Below, one piece after another: positions 27,485 through 37,700 of a stretch of DNA of 57,500 bases. This DNA is from Commensalibacter melissae. GTDB taxonomy: Bacteria > Pseudomonadota > Alphaproteobacteria > Acetobacterales > Acetobacteraceae. Below the pieces are notes generated by a model. The model was not told the origin of the DNA. It searched no databases and saw only the letters and a list, made by a program, of their open reading frames with translations. Location of the stretch: contig NZ_CP046393.1 of assembly GCF_009734185.1 (NCBI RefSeq), positions 182,501 through 240,000 on the forward strand, given 5' to 3'. The number at the start of each line of letters is the position of its first letter. The stretch's first letter is position 1. The position numbers were made by a program, and so were the translations under genes.

Positions 27485-30400
27485 ATGCAGCCTACACGTG
27501 TACAAGATGCAGCCACATTGAGAAGTGGTGAAGATTCAGTTCCCGTATCTGACGATTCTTCAGTAACTTCCTCCTTAATTTCTTCCTCAAGTTTTGATCA
27601 TACGTCAACGTTTGCCATGCTTCAGCCAATTCCCGGTGCTACAAGCAACTCTATTGAATATGATCCATCTCAGGCGCATCCTGAATGGGGATCGGGTTAT
27701 GAACCTGATCCTAATGGGTTTAATGATAATACATTTGCCTTTAATTTTACATCTTTGACATTTTCCATGACAGATCCTACCGACATGATGAGCACGATTG
27801 CAGCGGCGGCTGGACAAGGCTGGGATTTGTTTGCAAACGCACTTGATCCTGATTCCTCCAGGATTGTTATCAATGATCCGGGTCAAGGTAATGACCTGTT
27901 GATAGGTGATGGATTGCAACTTGTTGTTGGAGCCACGCTTAGGGATCTATTAAAAAAGAATGGGGTTGATATCACTAATCCCATCGTTAGAAAACTTATA
28001 AAAGAACAGGATTGGGGGCAAAAATTTCTAAGCCAGATTGATAATTTGATCAGTGCCCAGAATGGTCCAGGACACATGATTATCTGGAATAAAACCGGCG
28101 TTATGGTTAGTGCGGGTGACAACAAGGCAACCATGGAAGTGAGGGCTGGCAACAAACTTTATGTGGGAGACACAAACAGTTCAGGATATGATGCCTTTGG
28201 AACGGGAAATTTACAGTTAGGTTATAATGAAAAAAGTGCAACGGGTTCCGCATCGCTGATCCTAGATGAAGGGTCATATCTAAGTGTTAATGGATTTTTG
28301 GGTGGAGCGGCGGATAAATCCTATGCAGGTCAATCCATTGGTTCAGGTATGGAAAATCAAAGAACAGGTGCTGTTTCAACCCAAAATCATGTAAAAATGG
28401 ATGTTGATGGAAATTGGGGGCTTGTTGGTGATATTCGACCCGATAAACCAGCCAATTGGACACGTGTAGGCAATAATAACAAGATTAATGTCGGAGGTAC
28501 ATTGGGGGTTTATATGTTGGCCTCCATGACAATTGGAAGTGATACAGAGATAAGTGTTGGATCCAATGGTTGGGCCCATACAGGAAGTGGTGTGTTTGTC
28601 GGTTCAGGTGGGTATATGTCCACTGGCTTGGGAAACAGGTTTACCATTGCTGGTGGTATGGGTGCCGGTTATATGGATCTGTCCGCTTCGGGGAAGGCGG
28701 CGCAGCTGATAATTGGTGATGATAATGTCATTCATCTTACCAACAGAAATGCCGGCATATTTGCAGCTGAGGCAGGGGCATCCGTTACAGTGGGGGATAA
28801 TTTGACCTTAACAGGGGCTGAAATATCAGTCGGTTATGGTCAAAATAGTATGGACCGAATTATTGATGAGGATTCCAAGTACCGTACTGCCTATATGTCT
28901 ATCGGTAACGATGCCAATATTTCTCTAGGTTATGAAAATTTGTATCCGATGGCCAATGCTCCATCCTTTGCAGAGGATGGTGTGATAAGATTAGATGCCA
29001 GTAATTCACTTTTACAGTTTGGAACAGGACTTGCGCTTGAAGCGAATATAATTTCCCTGGGACATTATTTAAAAGATACTTCCAATTCAAATTTTATAGA
29101 CAGTGATGGTAATGCCCTGGCTGAATTCAAGGTCGGTTCAAATAATAGCGTTGTCATTGGCTCAGGGGCAAATATCAGTTTGGGTTCTGGTATTGTTATT
29201 AATGAAAACCAGGGATATGTTGATTTGCAGGGAGGTGTTCTGAATGCTGGGTACATTCGTATGGGTCGCTATTATATTGAAAATCTGGAAGTTCCCATAA
29301 ACGGATCCAGTTATATATACCAGAATAATTCAAGTGCGTCGATTCATATTGGGGACGGTTATCAAGTCAGCTTGACCCAAGATATTACCATTGATGGTAG
29401 CTTTGATCGGTTAAATATTGGTGATAATGTCGGCATTCAAGGAAACGGGATGTATCTTGGTGATTTTAGAGGGATTGGTTCAGAAACCAATCATCCTACA
29501 TCAAGATCATTGATTTCTGCCGGCAATCTAACCTCAATGATAATAAGTGGTGACATCAATCTGAATGGTAATGCAAATTCAGTGATGTTGGGGAGCCAAT
29601 CTTTATTGGAAACCACTGACGGCAATTTAAATATAGATGGAATAAACCAGCTGTTGACTATAGGAAATGGGGGGATTTTATCCGCTGCAAAAACGCTGCT
29701 TCAGAATGGTAGTAAAAGCATTATTTCTGTTGGCAATGAAGGTAGGATTGTCGCGAGTGCTATCCAGCTAATAGGTAATGGTGAAACGTTCACTATCGGT
29801 GATAATGCTGGTATTTCTGCAGACCGAATTATTATCGGTTATCGTGGGGGTTCTTTAACGATAGGAAAAAATGTTGATTTTGATGTTCATAATTTTGATG
29901 TTAATGTATCCCGAACGGTAACATTAGGGGATGGAGCTACAGGATATATAGGTGATACAACCACGGTAGATAAAACGGTTTTCAATACGGGTAATGCGAA
30001 TAATCTTGAGTTTGGCAATATATCCCTTGGCGATAATAACAAATTTAATGTTTCAGGATCAATCAAGGGAGCTGGTATAAGCCTGGGTAGCAATACATCA
30101 TTTACAGCTGCAACAAATGCATCGGTTAATTTTGGTAGTGGTAATATCACGTTATCGAATAAAAATAATAGTTTTAAATTAAATGATAATGTTACTTTTA
30201 CGGCCGGGACGGTTACTGCTGATTTGAATACGAACAATTTTATTCTAGGCTCGAATGATTTTTATGATCTAAGAGGTTGGAATTTATCAAATACGTCAGG
30301 CTCTGCCAAAACATTCACTGTCGGGAATGGAGCTACCGGTAATTTTGGTAATGTAAATTTATTGGGTGAAAATGTCACCTTCAATACGGGTAATGCGAAT

Positions 30401-33088
30401 AATCTTGAGTTTGGCAATATATCCCTTGGCGATAATAACAAATTTAATGTTTCAGGATCAATCAAGGGAGCTGGTATAAGCCTGGGTAGCAATACATCAT
30501 TTACAGCTGCAACGAATGCATCGGTTAATTTTGGTAGTGGTAATGTCATGTTATCAGGTACCGGTAATAATTTTATACTAAATAATAATGTTGCTTTTAC
30601 GGCCGGGACGGTTACTGCTGATTTGAATACGAACGACTTCACCCTGGGTTCGAATGATATCTATGATGTGAAAGGATGGAACCTATCGAACTCGTCAAGT
30701 CTTGCAAAAAACTTTTCCATTAAGGATGGTGCGGCTGGTAATTTTGGTGACGTGAATTTATCGGGAAATATCACGTTCAATACAGGTAATATGAGTAATC
30801 TGACCTTTGGCAATGTCACGTTATCAGGTGCCGGTAATAATTTTATACTAAATAGTAATGTTGCTTTTACGGCCGGAACGGTTACTGCTGATTTGAATAT
30901 GAACGACTTCATCCTGGGTTCGAATGATATCTATGATGTGAAAGGATGGAATCTATCGAATTCATCAAGTCTAGCCAAGACATTTGCTGTCGCGGATGGT
31001 GCTACCGGTAATTTTGGTGACGTGAATTTAACGGGAAATATCGCGTTCAATACAGGTAATATGAGTAATCTGACCTTTGGCAATGTCACGTTATCAGGTA
31101 CCGGTAATAATTTTATACTAAATAATAATGTTGCTTTTACGGCCGGAACGGTTGCTGCTGATTTGAATGCGAACAATTTCACTTTGGGCTTGAATGATAT
31201 CTATGATGTGAAAGGATGGAATCTATCGAATTCATCAAGTCTAGCCAAAACATTTGCTGTCGCGGATGGTGCTACCGGTAATTTTGGTGACGTGAATTTA
31301 ACGGGTATGGTTAACTTTTCTACTGGTTTGGCAAATAATCTTATCTTAGATACAGTAATGTTGAACAAGAATGCATCCATTAATCTGGATGGGACGTATG
31401 TCACTGTTCATAACCTGGACATGAGTAATGGTGGTGTCGCAAATCTGAATTATAACAGTGCAGAGTCCAATGTTGTTTCTTTATCCAATGTAATATTGAG
31501 CGGTAATGGTCGGATAAAAATCGCACAAAATTCTGAAGTTGATATTGGTTCTCTAACAATGGACGGTGTAAATCCGGGTGTTATAGAATTGGATAATGAT
31601 GCAGTTTTGAATATCCGTTCAATCAATGCCACCAATGTTGGTACAGATATGCCGACAATCATTATTCATAATGGTGCCCGTGTTATCGTTAATGGTCAAC
31701 AAATAACAAGGTCAAGTTCTTCAAATGATTTGATTGCTGATTTTAATAATGAAGCCAATGGCGTTTACGAATATCATGGTAGCATTGAAGATGTCGATGG
31801 TCATTTGGTGATCAAGAATTTTAAACTCGATGATCATCTGTTATTTGAAAATGATACTGGGTCATCGGATGTTAACACTTTTTATACATGTTATAAGGAC
31901 GGTATTTTATCCATTATTCACAATGATGGAAAAACATCCAAAACTATTGCCTCTTTTCGTTATGATGCAGGGGACAGCAATCAGGCATTGCCTAATGTAA
32001 ATATTGTTCGGGGTTCTGATGGTAATTCCTATTTTGATATAACAAAATGCTTTCTATTGGGAACAAACATTCTTACATCTAAAGGTGAAAAACCGGTTGA
32101 ATCTCTTTCCGTTGGTGATGAGGTTGTGGCTATTTGTAATAATGGAAGGATAAACCGTAAAATTGTTTGGATTGGTAAAACGGATATTTCCGTGGATCAA
32201 GGTAAAAATAAAAACGATTTGTATCCAGTTTGTATCAAAGCACACGCATTTGGTCTGAATAAACCGCATCGTGATTTATATTTAACCCCTGAACATACCG
32301 TGTATATTGATGGTGGTTTGATTCCTGTCCGTATGTTGGTTAATGGCCGTTCGATTGTTATTGATAAATCCCGGGACAAATTCCAGATTTATCATGTTGA
32401 AACAGAACAACACTCGATTTTGCTATCAGAAAATCTGATGACTGAATCTTATTTAAATACAGATGATAAGTATCTATTTGATAACGATATTGTTAATTTC
32501 GGTCTGGAGTTTAATGAACATGCAGGTCATAAAAGCTGGGAAAATGACGCAGCTGCACCATTGACTGTTTCCAGAAGCAAGGTTGAACCGATTTGGAATC
32601 GTTTGGATCGCAGGGCAACTCAGCTGGGGTATAAACCTATCATAAAAAGAGCGATAACCCGTAATCCTGGTTTATGCCTTATTACTGATAAGGGGAAAAA
32701 GATTAAGCCTGTTCATTTCAAGGATAATATTTACAGTTTCTTTATTCCTGATGGTACTTATGTTGTAGCCATGAATTCAAAAACATCTTTACCTTCAGAT
32801 GTTATTGGACCCTTTATAGATGATAGACGGACACTAGGTGTTTTGGTTTCGAAAATTAGCGTGATTTCTAATAGAACCCTGATTATGTTCCCGACTGATA
32901 TTTCGGAACTTTCAGGTTGGCATAGCATTGAGCCCGATAGAACAGATCGTTGGACAATGGGATTGGCGCAATTGCCAATTGAGATAACAAGATTTGGCAC
33001 TGGGAAAAAATTGATCCGGGTTGAGCTGACAGATACAGCTTCTTATTTTGTTGAAGATGATATCAATGAAATGATGAAACTGGCATAA
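27485..33088 (+). CDS. Giant repeat surface protein with C-terminal Hint domain
   Basis: About 1867 residues. Residues 1-130 are Ser/Thr-rich with no classical signal peptide, so export may be non-Sec or type I (inference). Residues ~130-1430 are Gly/Asn/Asp-rich strands with NxTIGxNxxI-like turns, as in beta-solenoids; ~833-1280 are near-identical repeats. A Hint domain begins at C1522 (CFLLGTNI) with VESLSVGDEV, the LTPEHTVYIDG histidine block and HVETEQHSILLSE. The last ~180 residues (DDRRTLGVLVSKI, GWHSIEPDRTDRWTMG) form a module I associate with Acetobacteraceae Hint proteins. Hint domains self-cleave via the cysteine. Start 27485 is chosen because AAGG (27472-27475) is well spaced to it, while ATG 27476 abuts it. 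A probable substrate of the heptosyltransferase at 43.4-44.9 kb. Confidence 0.85.
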   Translation: MQPTRVQDAATLRSGEDSVPVSDDSSVTSSLISSSSFDHTSTFAMLQPIPGATSNSIEYDPSQAHPEWGSGYEPDPNGFNDNTFAFNFTSLTFSMTDPTDMMSTIAAAAGQGWDLFANALDPDSSRIVINDPGQGNDLLIGDGLQLVVGATLRDLLKKNGVDITNPIVRKLIKEQDWGQKFLSQIDNLISAQNGPGHMIIWNKTGVMVSAGDNKATMEVRAGNKLYVGDTNSSGYDAFGTGNLQLGYNEKSATGSASLILDEGSYLSVNGFLGGAADKSYAGQSIGSGMENQRTGAVSTQNHVKMDVDGNWGLVGDIRPDKPANWTRVGNNNKINVGGTLGVYMLASMTIGSDTEISVGSNGWAHTGSGVFVGSGGYMSTGLGNRFTIAGGMGAGYMDLSASGKAAQLIIGDDNVIHLTNRNAGIFAAEAGASVTVGDNLTLTGAEISVGYGQNSMDRIIDEDSKYRTAYMSIGNDANISLGYENLYPMANAPSFAEDGVIRLDASNSLLQFGTGLALEANIISLGHYLKDTSNSNFIDSDGNALAEFKVGSNNSVVIGSGANISLGSGIVINENQGYVDLQGGVLNAGYIRMGRYYIENLEVPINGSSYIYQNNSSASIHIGDGYQVSLTQDITIDGSFDRLNIGDNVGIQGNGMYLGDFRGIGSETNHPTSRSLISAGNLTSMIISGDINLNGNANSVMLGSQSLLETTDGNLNIDGINQLLTIGNGGILSAAKTLLQNGSKSIISVGNEGRIVASAIQLIGNGETFTIGDNAGISADRIIIGYRGGSLTIGKNVDFDVHNFDVNVSRTVTLGDGATGYIGDTTTVDKTVFNTGNANNLEFGNISLGDNNKFNVSGSIKGAGISLGSNTSFTAATNASVNFGSGNITLSNKNNSFKLNDNVTFTAGTVTADLNTNNFILGSNDFYDLRGWNLSNTSGSAKTFTVGNGATGNFGNVNLLGENVTFNTGNANNLEFGNISLGDNNKFNVSGSIKGAGISLGSNTSFTAATNASVNFGSGNVMLSGTGNNFILNNNVAFTAGTVTADLNTNDFTLGSNDIYDVKGWNLSNSSSLAKNFSIKDGAAGNFGDVNLSGNITFNTGNMSNLTFGNVTLSGAGNNFILNSNVAFTAGTVTADLNMNDFILGSNDIYDVKGWNLSNSSSLAKTFAVADGATGNFGDVNLTGNIAFNTGNMSNLTFGNVTLSGTGNNFILNNNVAFTAGTVAADLNANNFTLGLNDIYDVKGWNLSNSSSLAKTFAVADGATGNFGDVNLTGMVNFSTGLANNLILDTVMLNKNASINLDGTYVTVHNLDMSNGGVANLNYNSAESNVVSLSNVILSGNGRIKIAQNSEVDIGSLTMDGVNPGVIELDNDAVLNIRSINATNVGTDMPTIIIHNGARVIVNGQQITRSSSSNDLIADFNNEANGVYEYHGSIEDVDGHLVIKNFKLDDHLLFENDTGSSDVNTFYTCYKDGILSIIHNDGKTSKTIASFRYDAGDSNQALPNVNIVRGSDGNSYFDITKCFLLGTNILTSKGEKPVESLSVGDEVVAICNNGRINRKIVWIGKTDISVDQGKNKNDLYPVCIKAHAFGLNKPHRDLYLTPEHTVYIDGGLIPVRMLVNGRSIVIDKSRDKFQIYHVETEQHSILLSENLMTESYLNTDDKYLFDNDIVNFGLEFNEHAGHKSWENDAAAPLTVSRSKVEPIWNRLDRRATQLGYKPIIKRAITRNPGLCLITDKGKKIKPVHFKDNIYSFFIPDGTYVVAMNSKTSLPSDVIGPFIDDRRTLGVLVSKISVISNRTLIMFPTDISELSGWHSIEPDRTDRWTMGLAQLPIEITRFGTGKKLIRVELTDTASYFVEDDINEMMKLA
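29981..30544 (+). repeat. 165-bp direct repeat, two copies (29981-30145 and 30380-30544)
   Basis: Copies begin TTCAATACGGGTAATGCG and lie exactly 399 bases (133 codons) apart. By eye they differ at one base (ACAAATGCA versus ACGAATGCA). They are inside the repeat-protein gene and in frame. The near-identity at DNA level points to recent duplication or gene conversion. Confidence 0.85.
30655..31315 (+). repeat. 270-bp tandem units in the repeat protein gene
   Basis: The phrase GATATCTATGATGTGAAAGG recurs at 30655, 30925 and 31195, a period of 270 bases or 90 codons. Each unit encodes a YDVKGWNLSNSSSLAK start, a GATGNFGDVNL middle and a NNFILNNNVAFTAGTV end. The third unit is incomplete. Copies differ at scattered bases only. 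Confidence 0.85.
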
Positions 33089-33126
33089 AGCAATTTGTTG
33101 ATTATCCAGTTAAATAGGGTTAATAG

Positions 33127-33166
33127 AGCTTTCCTTTTATTATAGCTAAAAGGGAAGCTTTTATTT
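33127..33166 (+). terminator. Terminator between Hint protein gene and AMP-binding gene
   Basis: AGCTTTCCTTTT (33127-33138) pairs with AAAAGGGAAGCT (33148-33159), 12 bp with one G-T pair, followed by TTTATTT. It sits 16 bases before the GTG start of the next gene, so it would limit read-through from the surface-protein gene into the PKS genes, or act as an attenuator. Confidence 0.75.
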
Positions 33167-33181
33167 AAGGGAAAAACAGAC

Positions 33182-34654
33182 GTGTTTGATCGCTTCATAG
33201 ATTATGTTGCAAAAGTTGCACCGGATAAAATTGCTATCCGTTCATTCGAAGGCTCAATTACTTTTGCGGCAATGAATAGAGACATAAATCGGCTTGCACA
33301 TGCTTTATTGGACGTTATTGATAATAGTTCCGAAATTGTGGCTGTTAATTATAAGCAAGTACATATTCACTGGATGCTTTTAATGGCGCTAAGCCGAATT
33401 GGTGTCGCTTCAGCGTCAGTGTCCAGTAATAGCGAGATTGCTGAAAAGGAGATTGCTATATTGCAGCCTGATGCAATTATTAGCGATACGCTTTTTGATA
33501 TTGATACGGCAGCTAAAATACACGTGCTTGATTTGAATTGGTATGATCAGGCCATGAAGCGTTTCAAACCTGATCCCATTTATACGCTCTATGAACCGGA
33601 TCGTATTGTACGTGTTTCAATTGCGGCTGGAACGTCTTTCATGCGGCATAGAATTGATTATACAGCCTCAATGATTGAATCATCTGTCATAAGGATGATT
33701 ACCCAGGAAAAAATCAGCTGGTCTCTTATGTCGGAAATTCCGAGATATCCAACATTGCTACCCACATTAGCTTTTGGCAGTTTTCATGGATTTTTATGCT
33801 ATCTAAGCATCTGGTCAATCGGCGGGACAATTATTATGGCTGATCGCGAGCAGTATTTTGCCGCTATTGCCATGTTGTCACCTGATTTGATGGTTATTTC
33901 GCCTGCACAGCTTCAATTGATTGCAGAAAATTTGCCAGAAGATATACCCAGACAGGATCATTTAAGATTAATTGTCGTTGCTGGTAATTTTCCTAATGGT
34001 TTACGTCATTTTGTTCAGCAACGTCTGACAAAAAATCTGAATGTTACCTATGCGACAAGTGAGGCAGGGGTTATCGCTTCGATCAATATTGATCAAATCA
34101 ACCATGATGACACAGCGGGGTGGATCATGCCATGGATTGATGTGCAGGTTGTTGATGATCAAGACCATCCACTAACATATGGTGAGATAGGTAATATCCG
34201 AATTAAAAGTCCAAATATCGTACAGAAATTTTTCCAAAATGTTCAGGATACTCATAAACAGTTTAAAAATGGTTGGTTCTATCCCGGCGATTTAGGAATA
34301 TTGAATGAGGAAGGTCTTTTAAGGCTGATTGGTCGTGTAGATGAACTTTACAATTTTGGAGGTGATAAATTTTACGCTAATAAAATTGACGCAGTCATTT
34401 GCAGTATAGAAGGTATAAAAGATGCGGCTCTGTTTTCCATGCCTGATAACGATGGAATTCAGCAACCCTGGTTAGCTATTGTTCGCGGAGGTAATTTTGA
34501 TATTGATCAAATTGCTAGGCTATTGGAAAAAGAATTTTATAACCTGCCCGATGTAAGTGTCTTATGGGTCAATTCCATTCCGAGGGATGAAGAGGGACAT
34601 GTATTGCGCAATCATCTAGAAAAGCTGGCAATGCAATATATTGAAACCATTTAA
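33182..34654 (+). CDS. Divergent AMP-binding (acyl/aryl-CoA ligase-like) protein
   Basis: A 490-residue member of the adenylate-forming (ANL) fold. C-terminal motifs are well kept: WFYPGDLGILNEEGLLRLIGRVDELYNFGG and KFYANKID. However, the phosphate loop normally [ST]SGTTGxPK reads SIAAGTSFMRH (residues ~146-156), and the A10 catalytic lysine in IPRDEEG-K is H473 (EEGHVLR). Loss of that lysine usually abolishes adenylation, so the protein may be a non-catalytic or condensation-only relative, or use only the thioesterification half-reaction. The start is GTG with AAGGGAAAAA upstream. It sits ahead of the PKS gene (75-base gap), suggesting a role in its starter or product handling. Confidence 0.75.
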   Translation: MFDRFIDYVAKVAPDKIAIRSFEGSITFAAMNRDINRLAHALLDVIDNSSEIVAVNYKQVHIHWMLLMALSRIGVASASVSSNSEIAEKEIAILQPDAIISDTLFDIDTAAKIHVLDLNWYDQAMKRFKPDPIYTLYEPDRIVRVSIAAGTSFMRHRIDYTASMIESSVIRMITQEKISWSLMSEIPRYPTLLPTLAFGSFHGFLCYLSIWSIGGTIIMADREQYFAAIAMLSPDLMVISPAQLQLIAENLPEDIPRQDHLRLIVVAGNFPNGLRHFVQQRLTKNLNVTYATSEAGVIASINIDQINHDDTAGWIMPWIDVQVVDDQDHPLTYGEIGNIRIKSPNIVQKFFQNVQDTHKQFKNGWFYPGDLGILNEEGLLRLIGRVDELYNFGGDKFYANKIDAVICSIEGIKDAALFSMPDNDGIQQPWLAIVRGGNFDIDQIARLLEKEFYNLPDVSVLWVNSIPRDEEGHVLRNHLEKLAMQYIETI

Positions 34655-34729
34655 TAAAAATTCGAGATAGAATATTTTATTAATGAGAAAATATAATAAA
34701 TAATTATAGAAAAAAGAAAGTGTTATTTT

Positions 34730-37700
34730 ATGGGAAGACTAATAAACAAATATAGTAACGAAGAAATTGCAATCGTTGGTATAGGCTGTAGATTCCCAGG
34801 AGATATTTTCAATCTTTCAAGTTTTTGGGAGGCTATTTGTCAGAAAAAAGAAACGGTTAGCCGTATTTTGCCTGATCGTTGGAACTGGCGGACGGCCTAT
34901 GATCAGGATAATTCAGTTATTGCCAAAAGCTTTTTTCTAAATGCCAGTTTTCTGACACAGCCTATAGTTGAATTTGATCCCTTGTTCTTTGGTATGTCTC
35001 CTAAAGAGGCTGTACAATGTGATCCACAACAAAGAATATTACTTGAAGTCGCGTGGGAGGCGCTAGAAGAGGGAGGTCTTGTTCCATCATCCTATGCTGG
35101 ACAAAAAGTGGGCGTATTTATAGGTGTCTTTGCGACGGACTGGTTAACGAAACACTCTGTTAGCGAAGCGAAAGAAGGGGAAATAGAAAGAAATTTTCTT
35201 CCTACAACTTTGCCGATTACTATGCTTTCTGCCAGACTTTCTTATTTTTTTGATTTTTGTGGTCCCTCGCTTGTTCTTGATACAGCCTGCTCATCTTCTT
35301 TAACCGCAATTCATCTGGCGTGTCAAAGTCTGAGAAATGGCGATAGTGATATGGCCTTGGCCGGCGGCGTTAATTTGATGATCACGGATCAATCCGGTGC
35401 TATTGTCGCCAAGGCCAATTTCATGGCCGAAGATGGAAAAAGTAAAAGCTTTGATGCTTCTGCTGACGGATATGGCAGGGGAGAGGGTTGTGGTATTGTT
35501 GTTCTTAAACGGCTGAAAGATGCTGTGCGTGATGGAGATAAAATTCATGCAGTCATTAGCGGGGTTGGAATTAACCAGGATGGACATAATGAAGGATTAA
35601 CCGTTCCAAATGCGCGTGCACAGGAAAAACTAATTCATCAAGTTGCTCAACAGGCCAATGTACAATTGGGAGATATCGTTTATGTTGAGGCGCATGGAAC
35701 AGGGACACCTGTGGGAGATCCTTTAGAAGCTCAGGCAATCTCCAATACAATTGGCAAAAGCCGACCGAACGGACAACCTGTTATCATAGGATCTGTAAAG
35801 GCAAATATCGGGCATTTAGAAGCGGCGGCAGGTGTGGCCGGATTGATTAAGGCTTGTTTGTGTGTCAAGCATAGAGCCGTGCCACCACAGGCAAATTTAA
35901 AAGAGCCAAATCCTAATATCCCTTTTGCTGAGATGAATTTACGCCTGATTCAGGATAAAGTTGTTTCATTAAAATCCTTGTCAGATGATTTATATGTTGC
36001 GGTTAATTCCTTTGGTTATGGTGGATCAAACGCAAATGTTATTTTACGGGCTCCTCGTCAAAATGAACAATCATCAGATATCTGTGGCAAAACTGCTTGT
36101 TTACCTTCAAATCGGTATATTTTATCGTTATCAACGAAACAATTGCCGTCTTTAAAATTGATGGCACAAAGTTATTGTGAGTATTTCGAGCAGGGAACCG
36201 ATATATCCCTTGCGGATATCTGTTATTCAGTGGGAAAGCATCGTTCATTTTTTCAGAAACATCTGGTTGTTGTTGCAAAAAACAAAGATGAATTTATTCA
36301 AAACCTTCAGGATTTTATACAGGATAAGGTAAATTCGGATGTAATAATTGGTAATCAGCAGGTTAAAACACAAAGCAGGCCTGTTTTTGTTTTTTCTGGC
36401 ATGGGTCCACAATGGTGGGGAATGGGAAAGTGGCTCTTATCGAAGGGGCCTGCTGAATGTATAACAATCGCTGGGAAATGTGATTCTTATTTTAAGAAAT
36501 TGTCAGGTTGGTCAATTCTTGAAGAGATGCAGAAAATGGAAACTGAATCTCGTATTCATGAAACGGCGGTGGCTCAACCCGCCATTTTTGTAATTCAAGT
36601 TTGTATAGCGACAGCCCTGAAAATTTATGGAATTGAACCATCTGCGATTGTAGGACACAGTGTTGGTGAAATTGCTGCCGCCTATATTTCAGGTGCTTTA
36701 AGTTTGAAGGATGCCGTTACCGTCATTTACCATCGTAGTCGATTACAACAAAAATTTTCTGGTCAGGGGGCAATGCTGGCCGTCGGTCTGCCACCTTCAT
36801 CGGCGGTCAATTTAATCGAAAAATATGCCGGAGATGTTACGGTCGCCGCGATTAACAGTACGCGTTCTTTTACTCTATCTGGATCAAAAGAAAATCTAGA
36901 AAAAATTGCACTTGAACTTGATAGGCATTCAGAATTCAATCGTTTTCTTAGGGTGGAACTTGCCTATCATAATCCCATCATGGATCAGATCCGGGAAGAA
37001 TTTGAGGCGTCAGTGCAAGATATTTGTCCACAAATGCCTGTAATCCCCTTGTATTCGACGGTTACGGGGCGTATTTGTGATGACACCTTCTTTCATGATG
37101 AGAATTATTGGTATCGTAATTTACGTCAAACAGTTTTGTTTGCCGAGGCGGTATCCTCTCTTATTCATGATGGACACAATCTATTTTTGGAAATAGGTCC
37201 TCATCCAGTTTTATCTTCTTCTATCAAAGAATGTGCTGCAACATTAAACAGTTCGATTGCTGTTACTTATAGTTTGCACCGTTCTGAACCTGAAGAAAAA
37301 GCCATTATAAAAACGCTTGCCAATCTTTCCGCAATAGGTCTTGATCTTGACTGGGGAAAAATCACGGGTGGAAAACGGGTCGATTTACCTTTTTATCGTT
37401 GGGCACGAGAAAGTTACCTTTTTGAGAGTAAACATTCTAAAGCGACACGGTTGGCGGAACGCGTAAATCCAGTTCTAGGCAATGTTGATTGGGCCGCATC
37501 ACGGGGCTGGTTGTCCGAGATGAATATCAATTTTATGCCATGGTTGCCCGACCATAAGGTTGAAGGGATGATTGTCTTGCCTGGGGCGGCGTATGTTGAG
37601 GCCGCGTTGGCAGCTCATGCTCAACTGGCAATTGATGCACCTAAAGAAATGCAGGAGCCTGCCATTATCGAGGATCTGCAATTAAAAAAGGCAATGATTA

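Noticed and set aside
29981-31315. Regularly spaced repeats that might suggest a CRISPR array
   Set aside because: Units are 165-270 bases, in frame and coding; there are no short repeats with unique spacers and no cas genes.
29887-31404. Series of minus-strand ORFs of 67-126 codons with similar sequences
   Set aside because: They are antisense reflections of the coding repeats in the giant protein gene, and their similarity follows from the DNA repeats.
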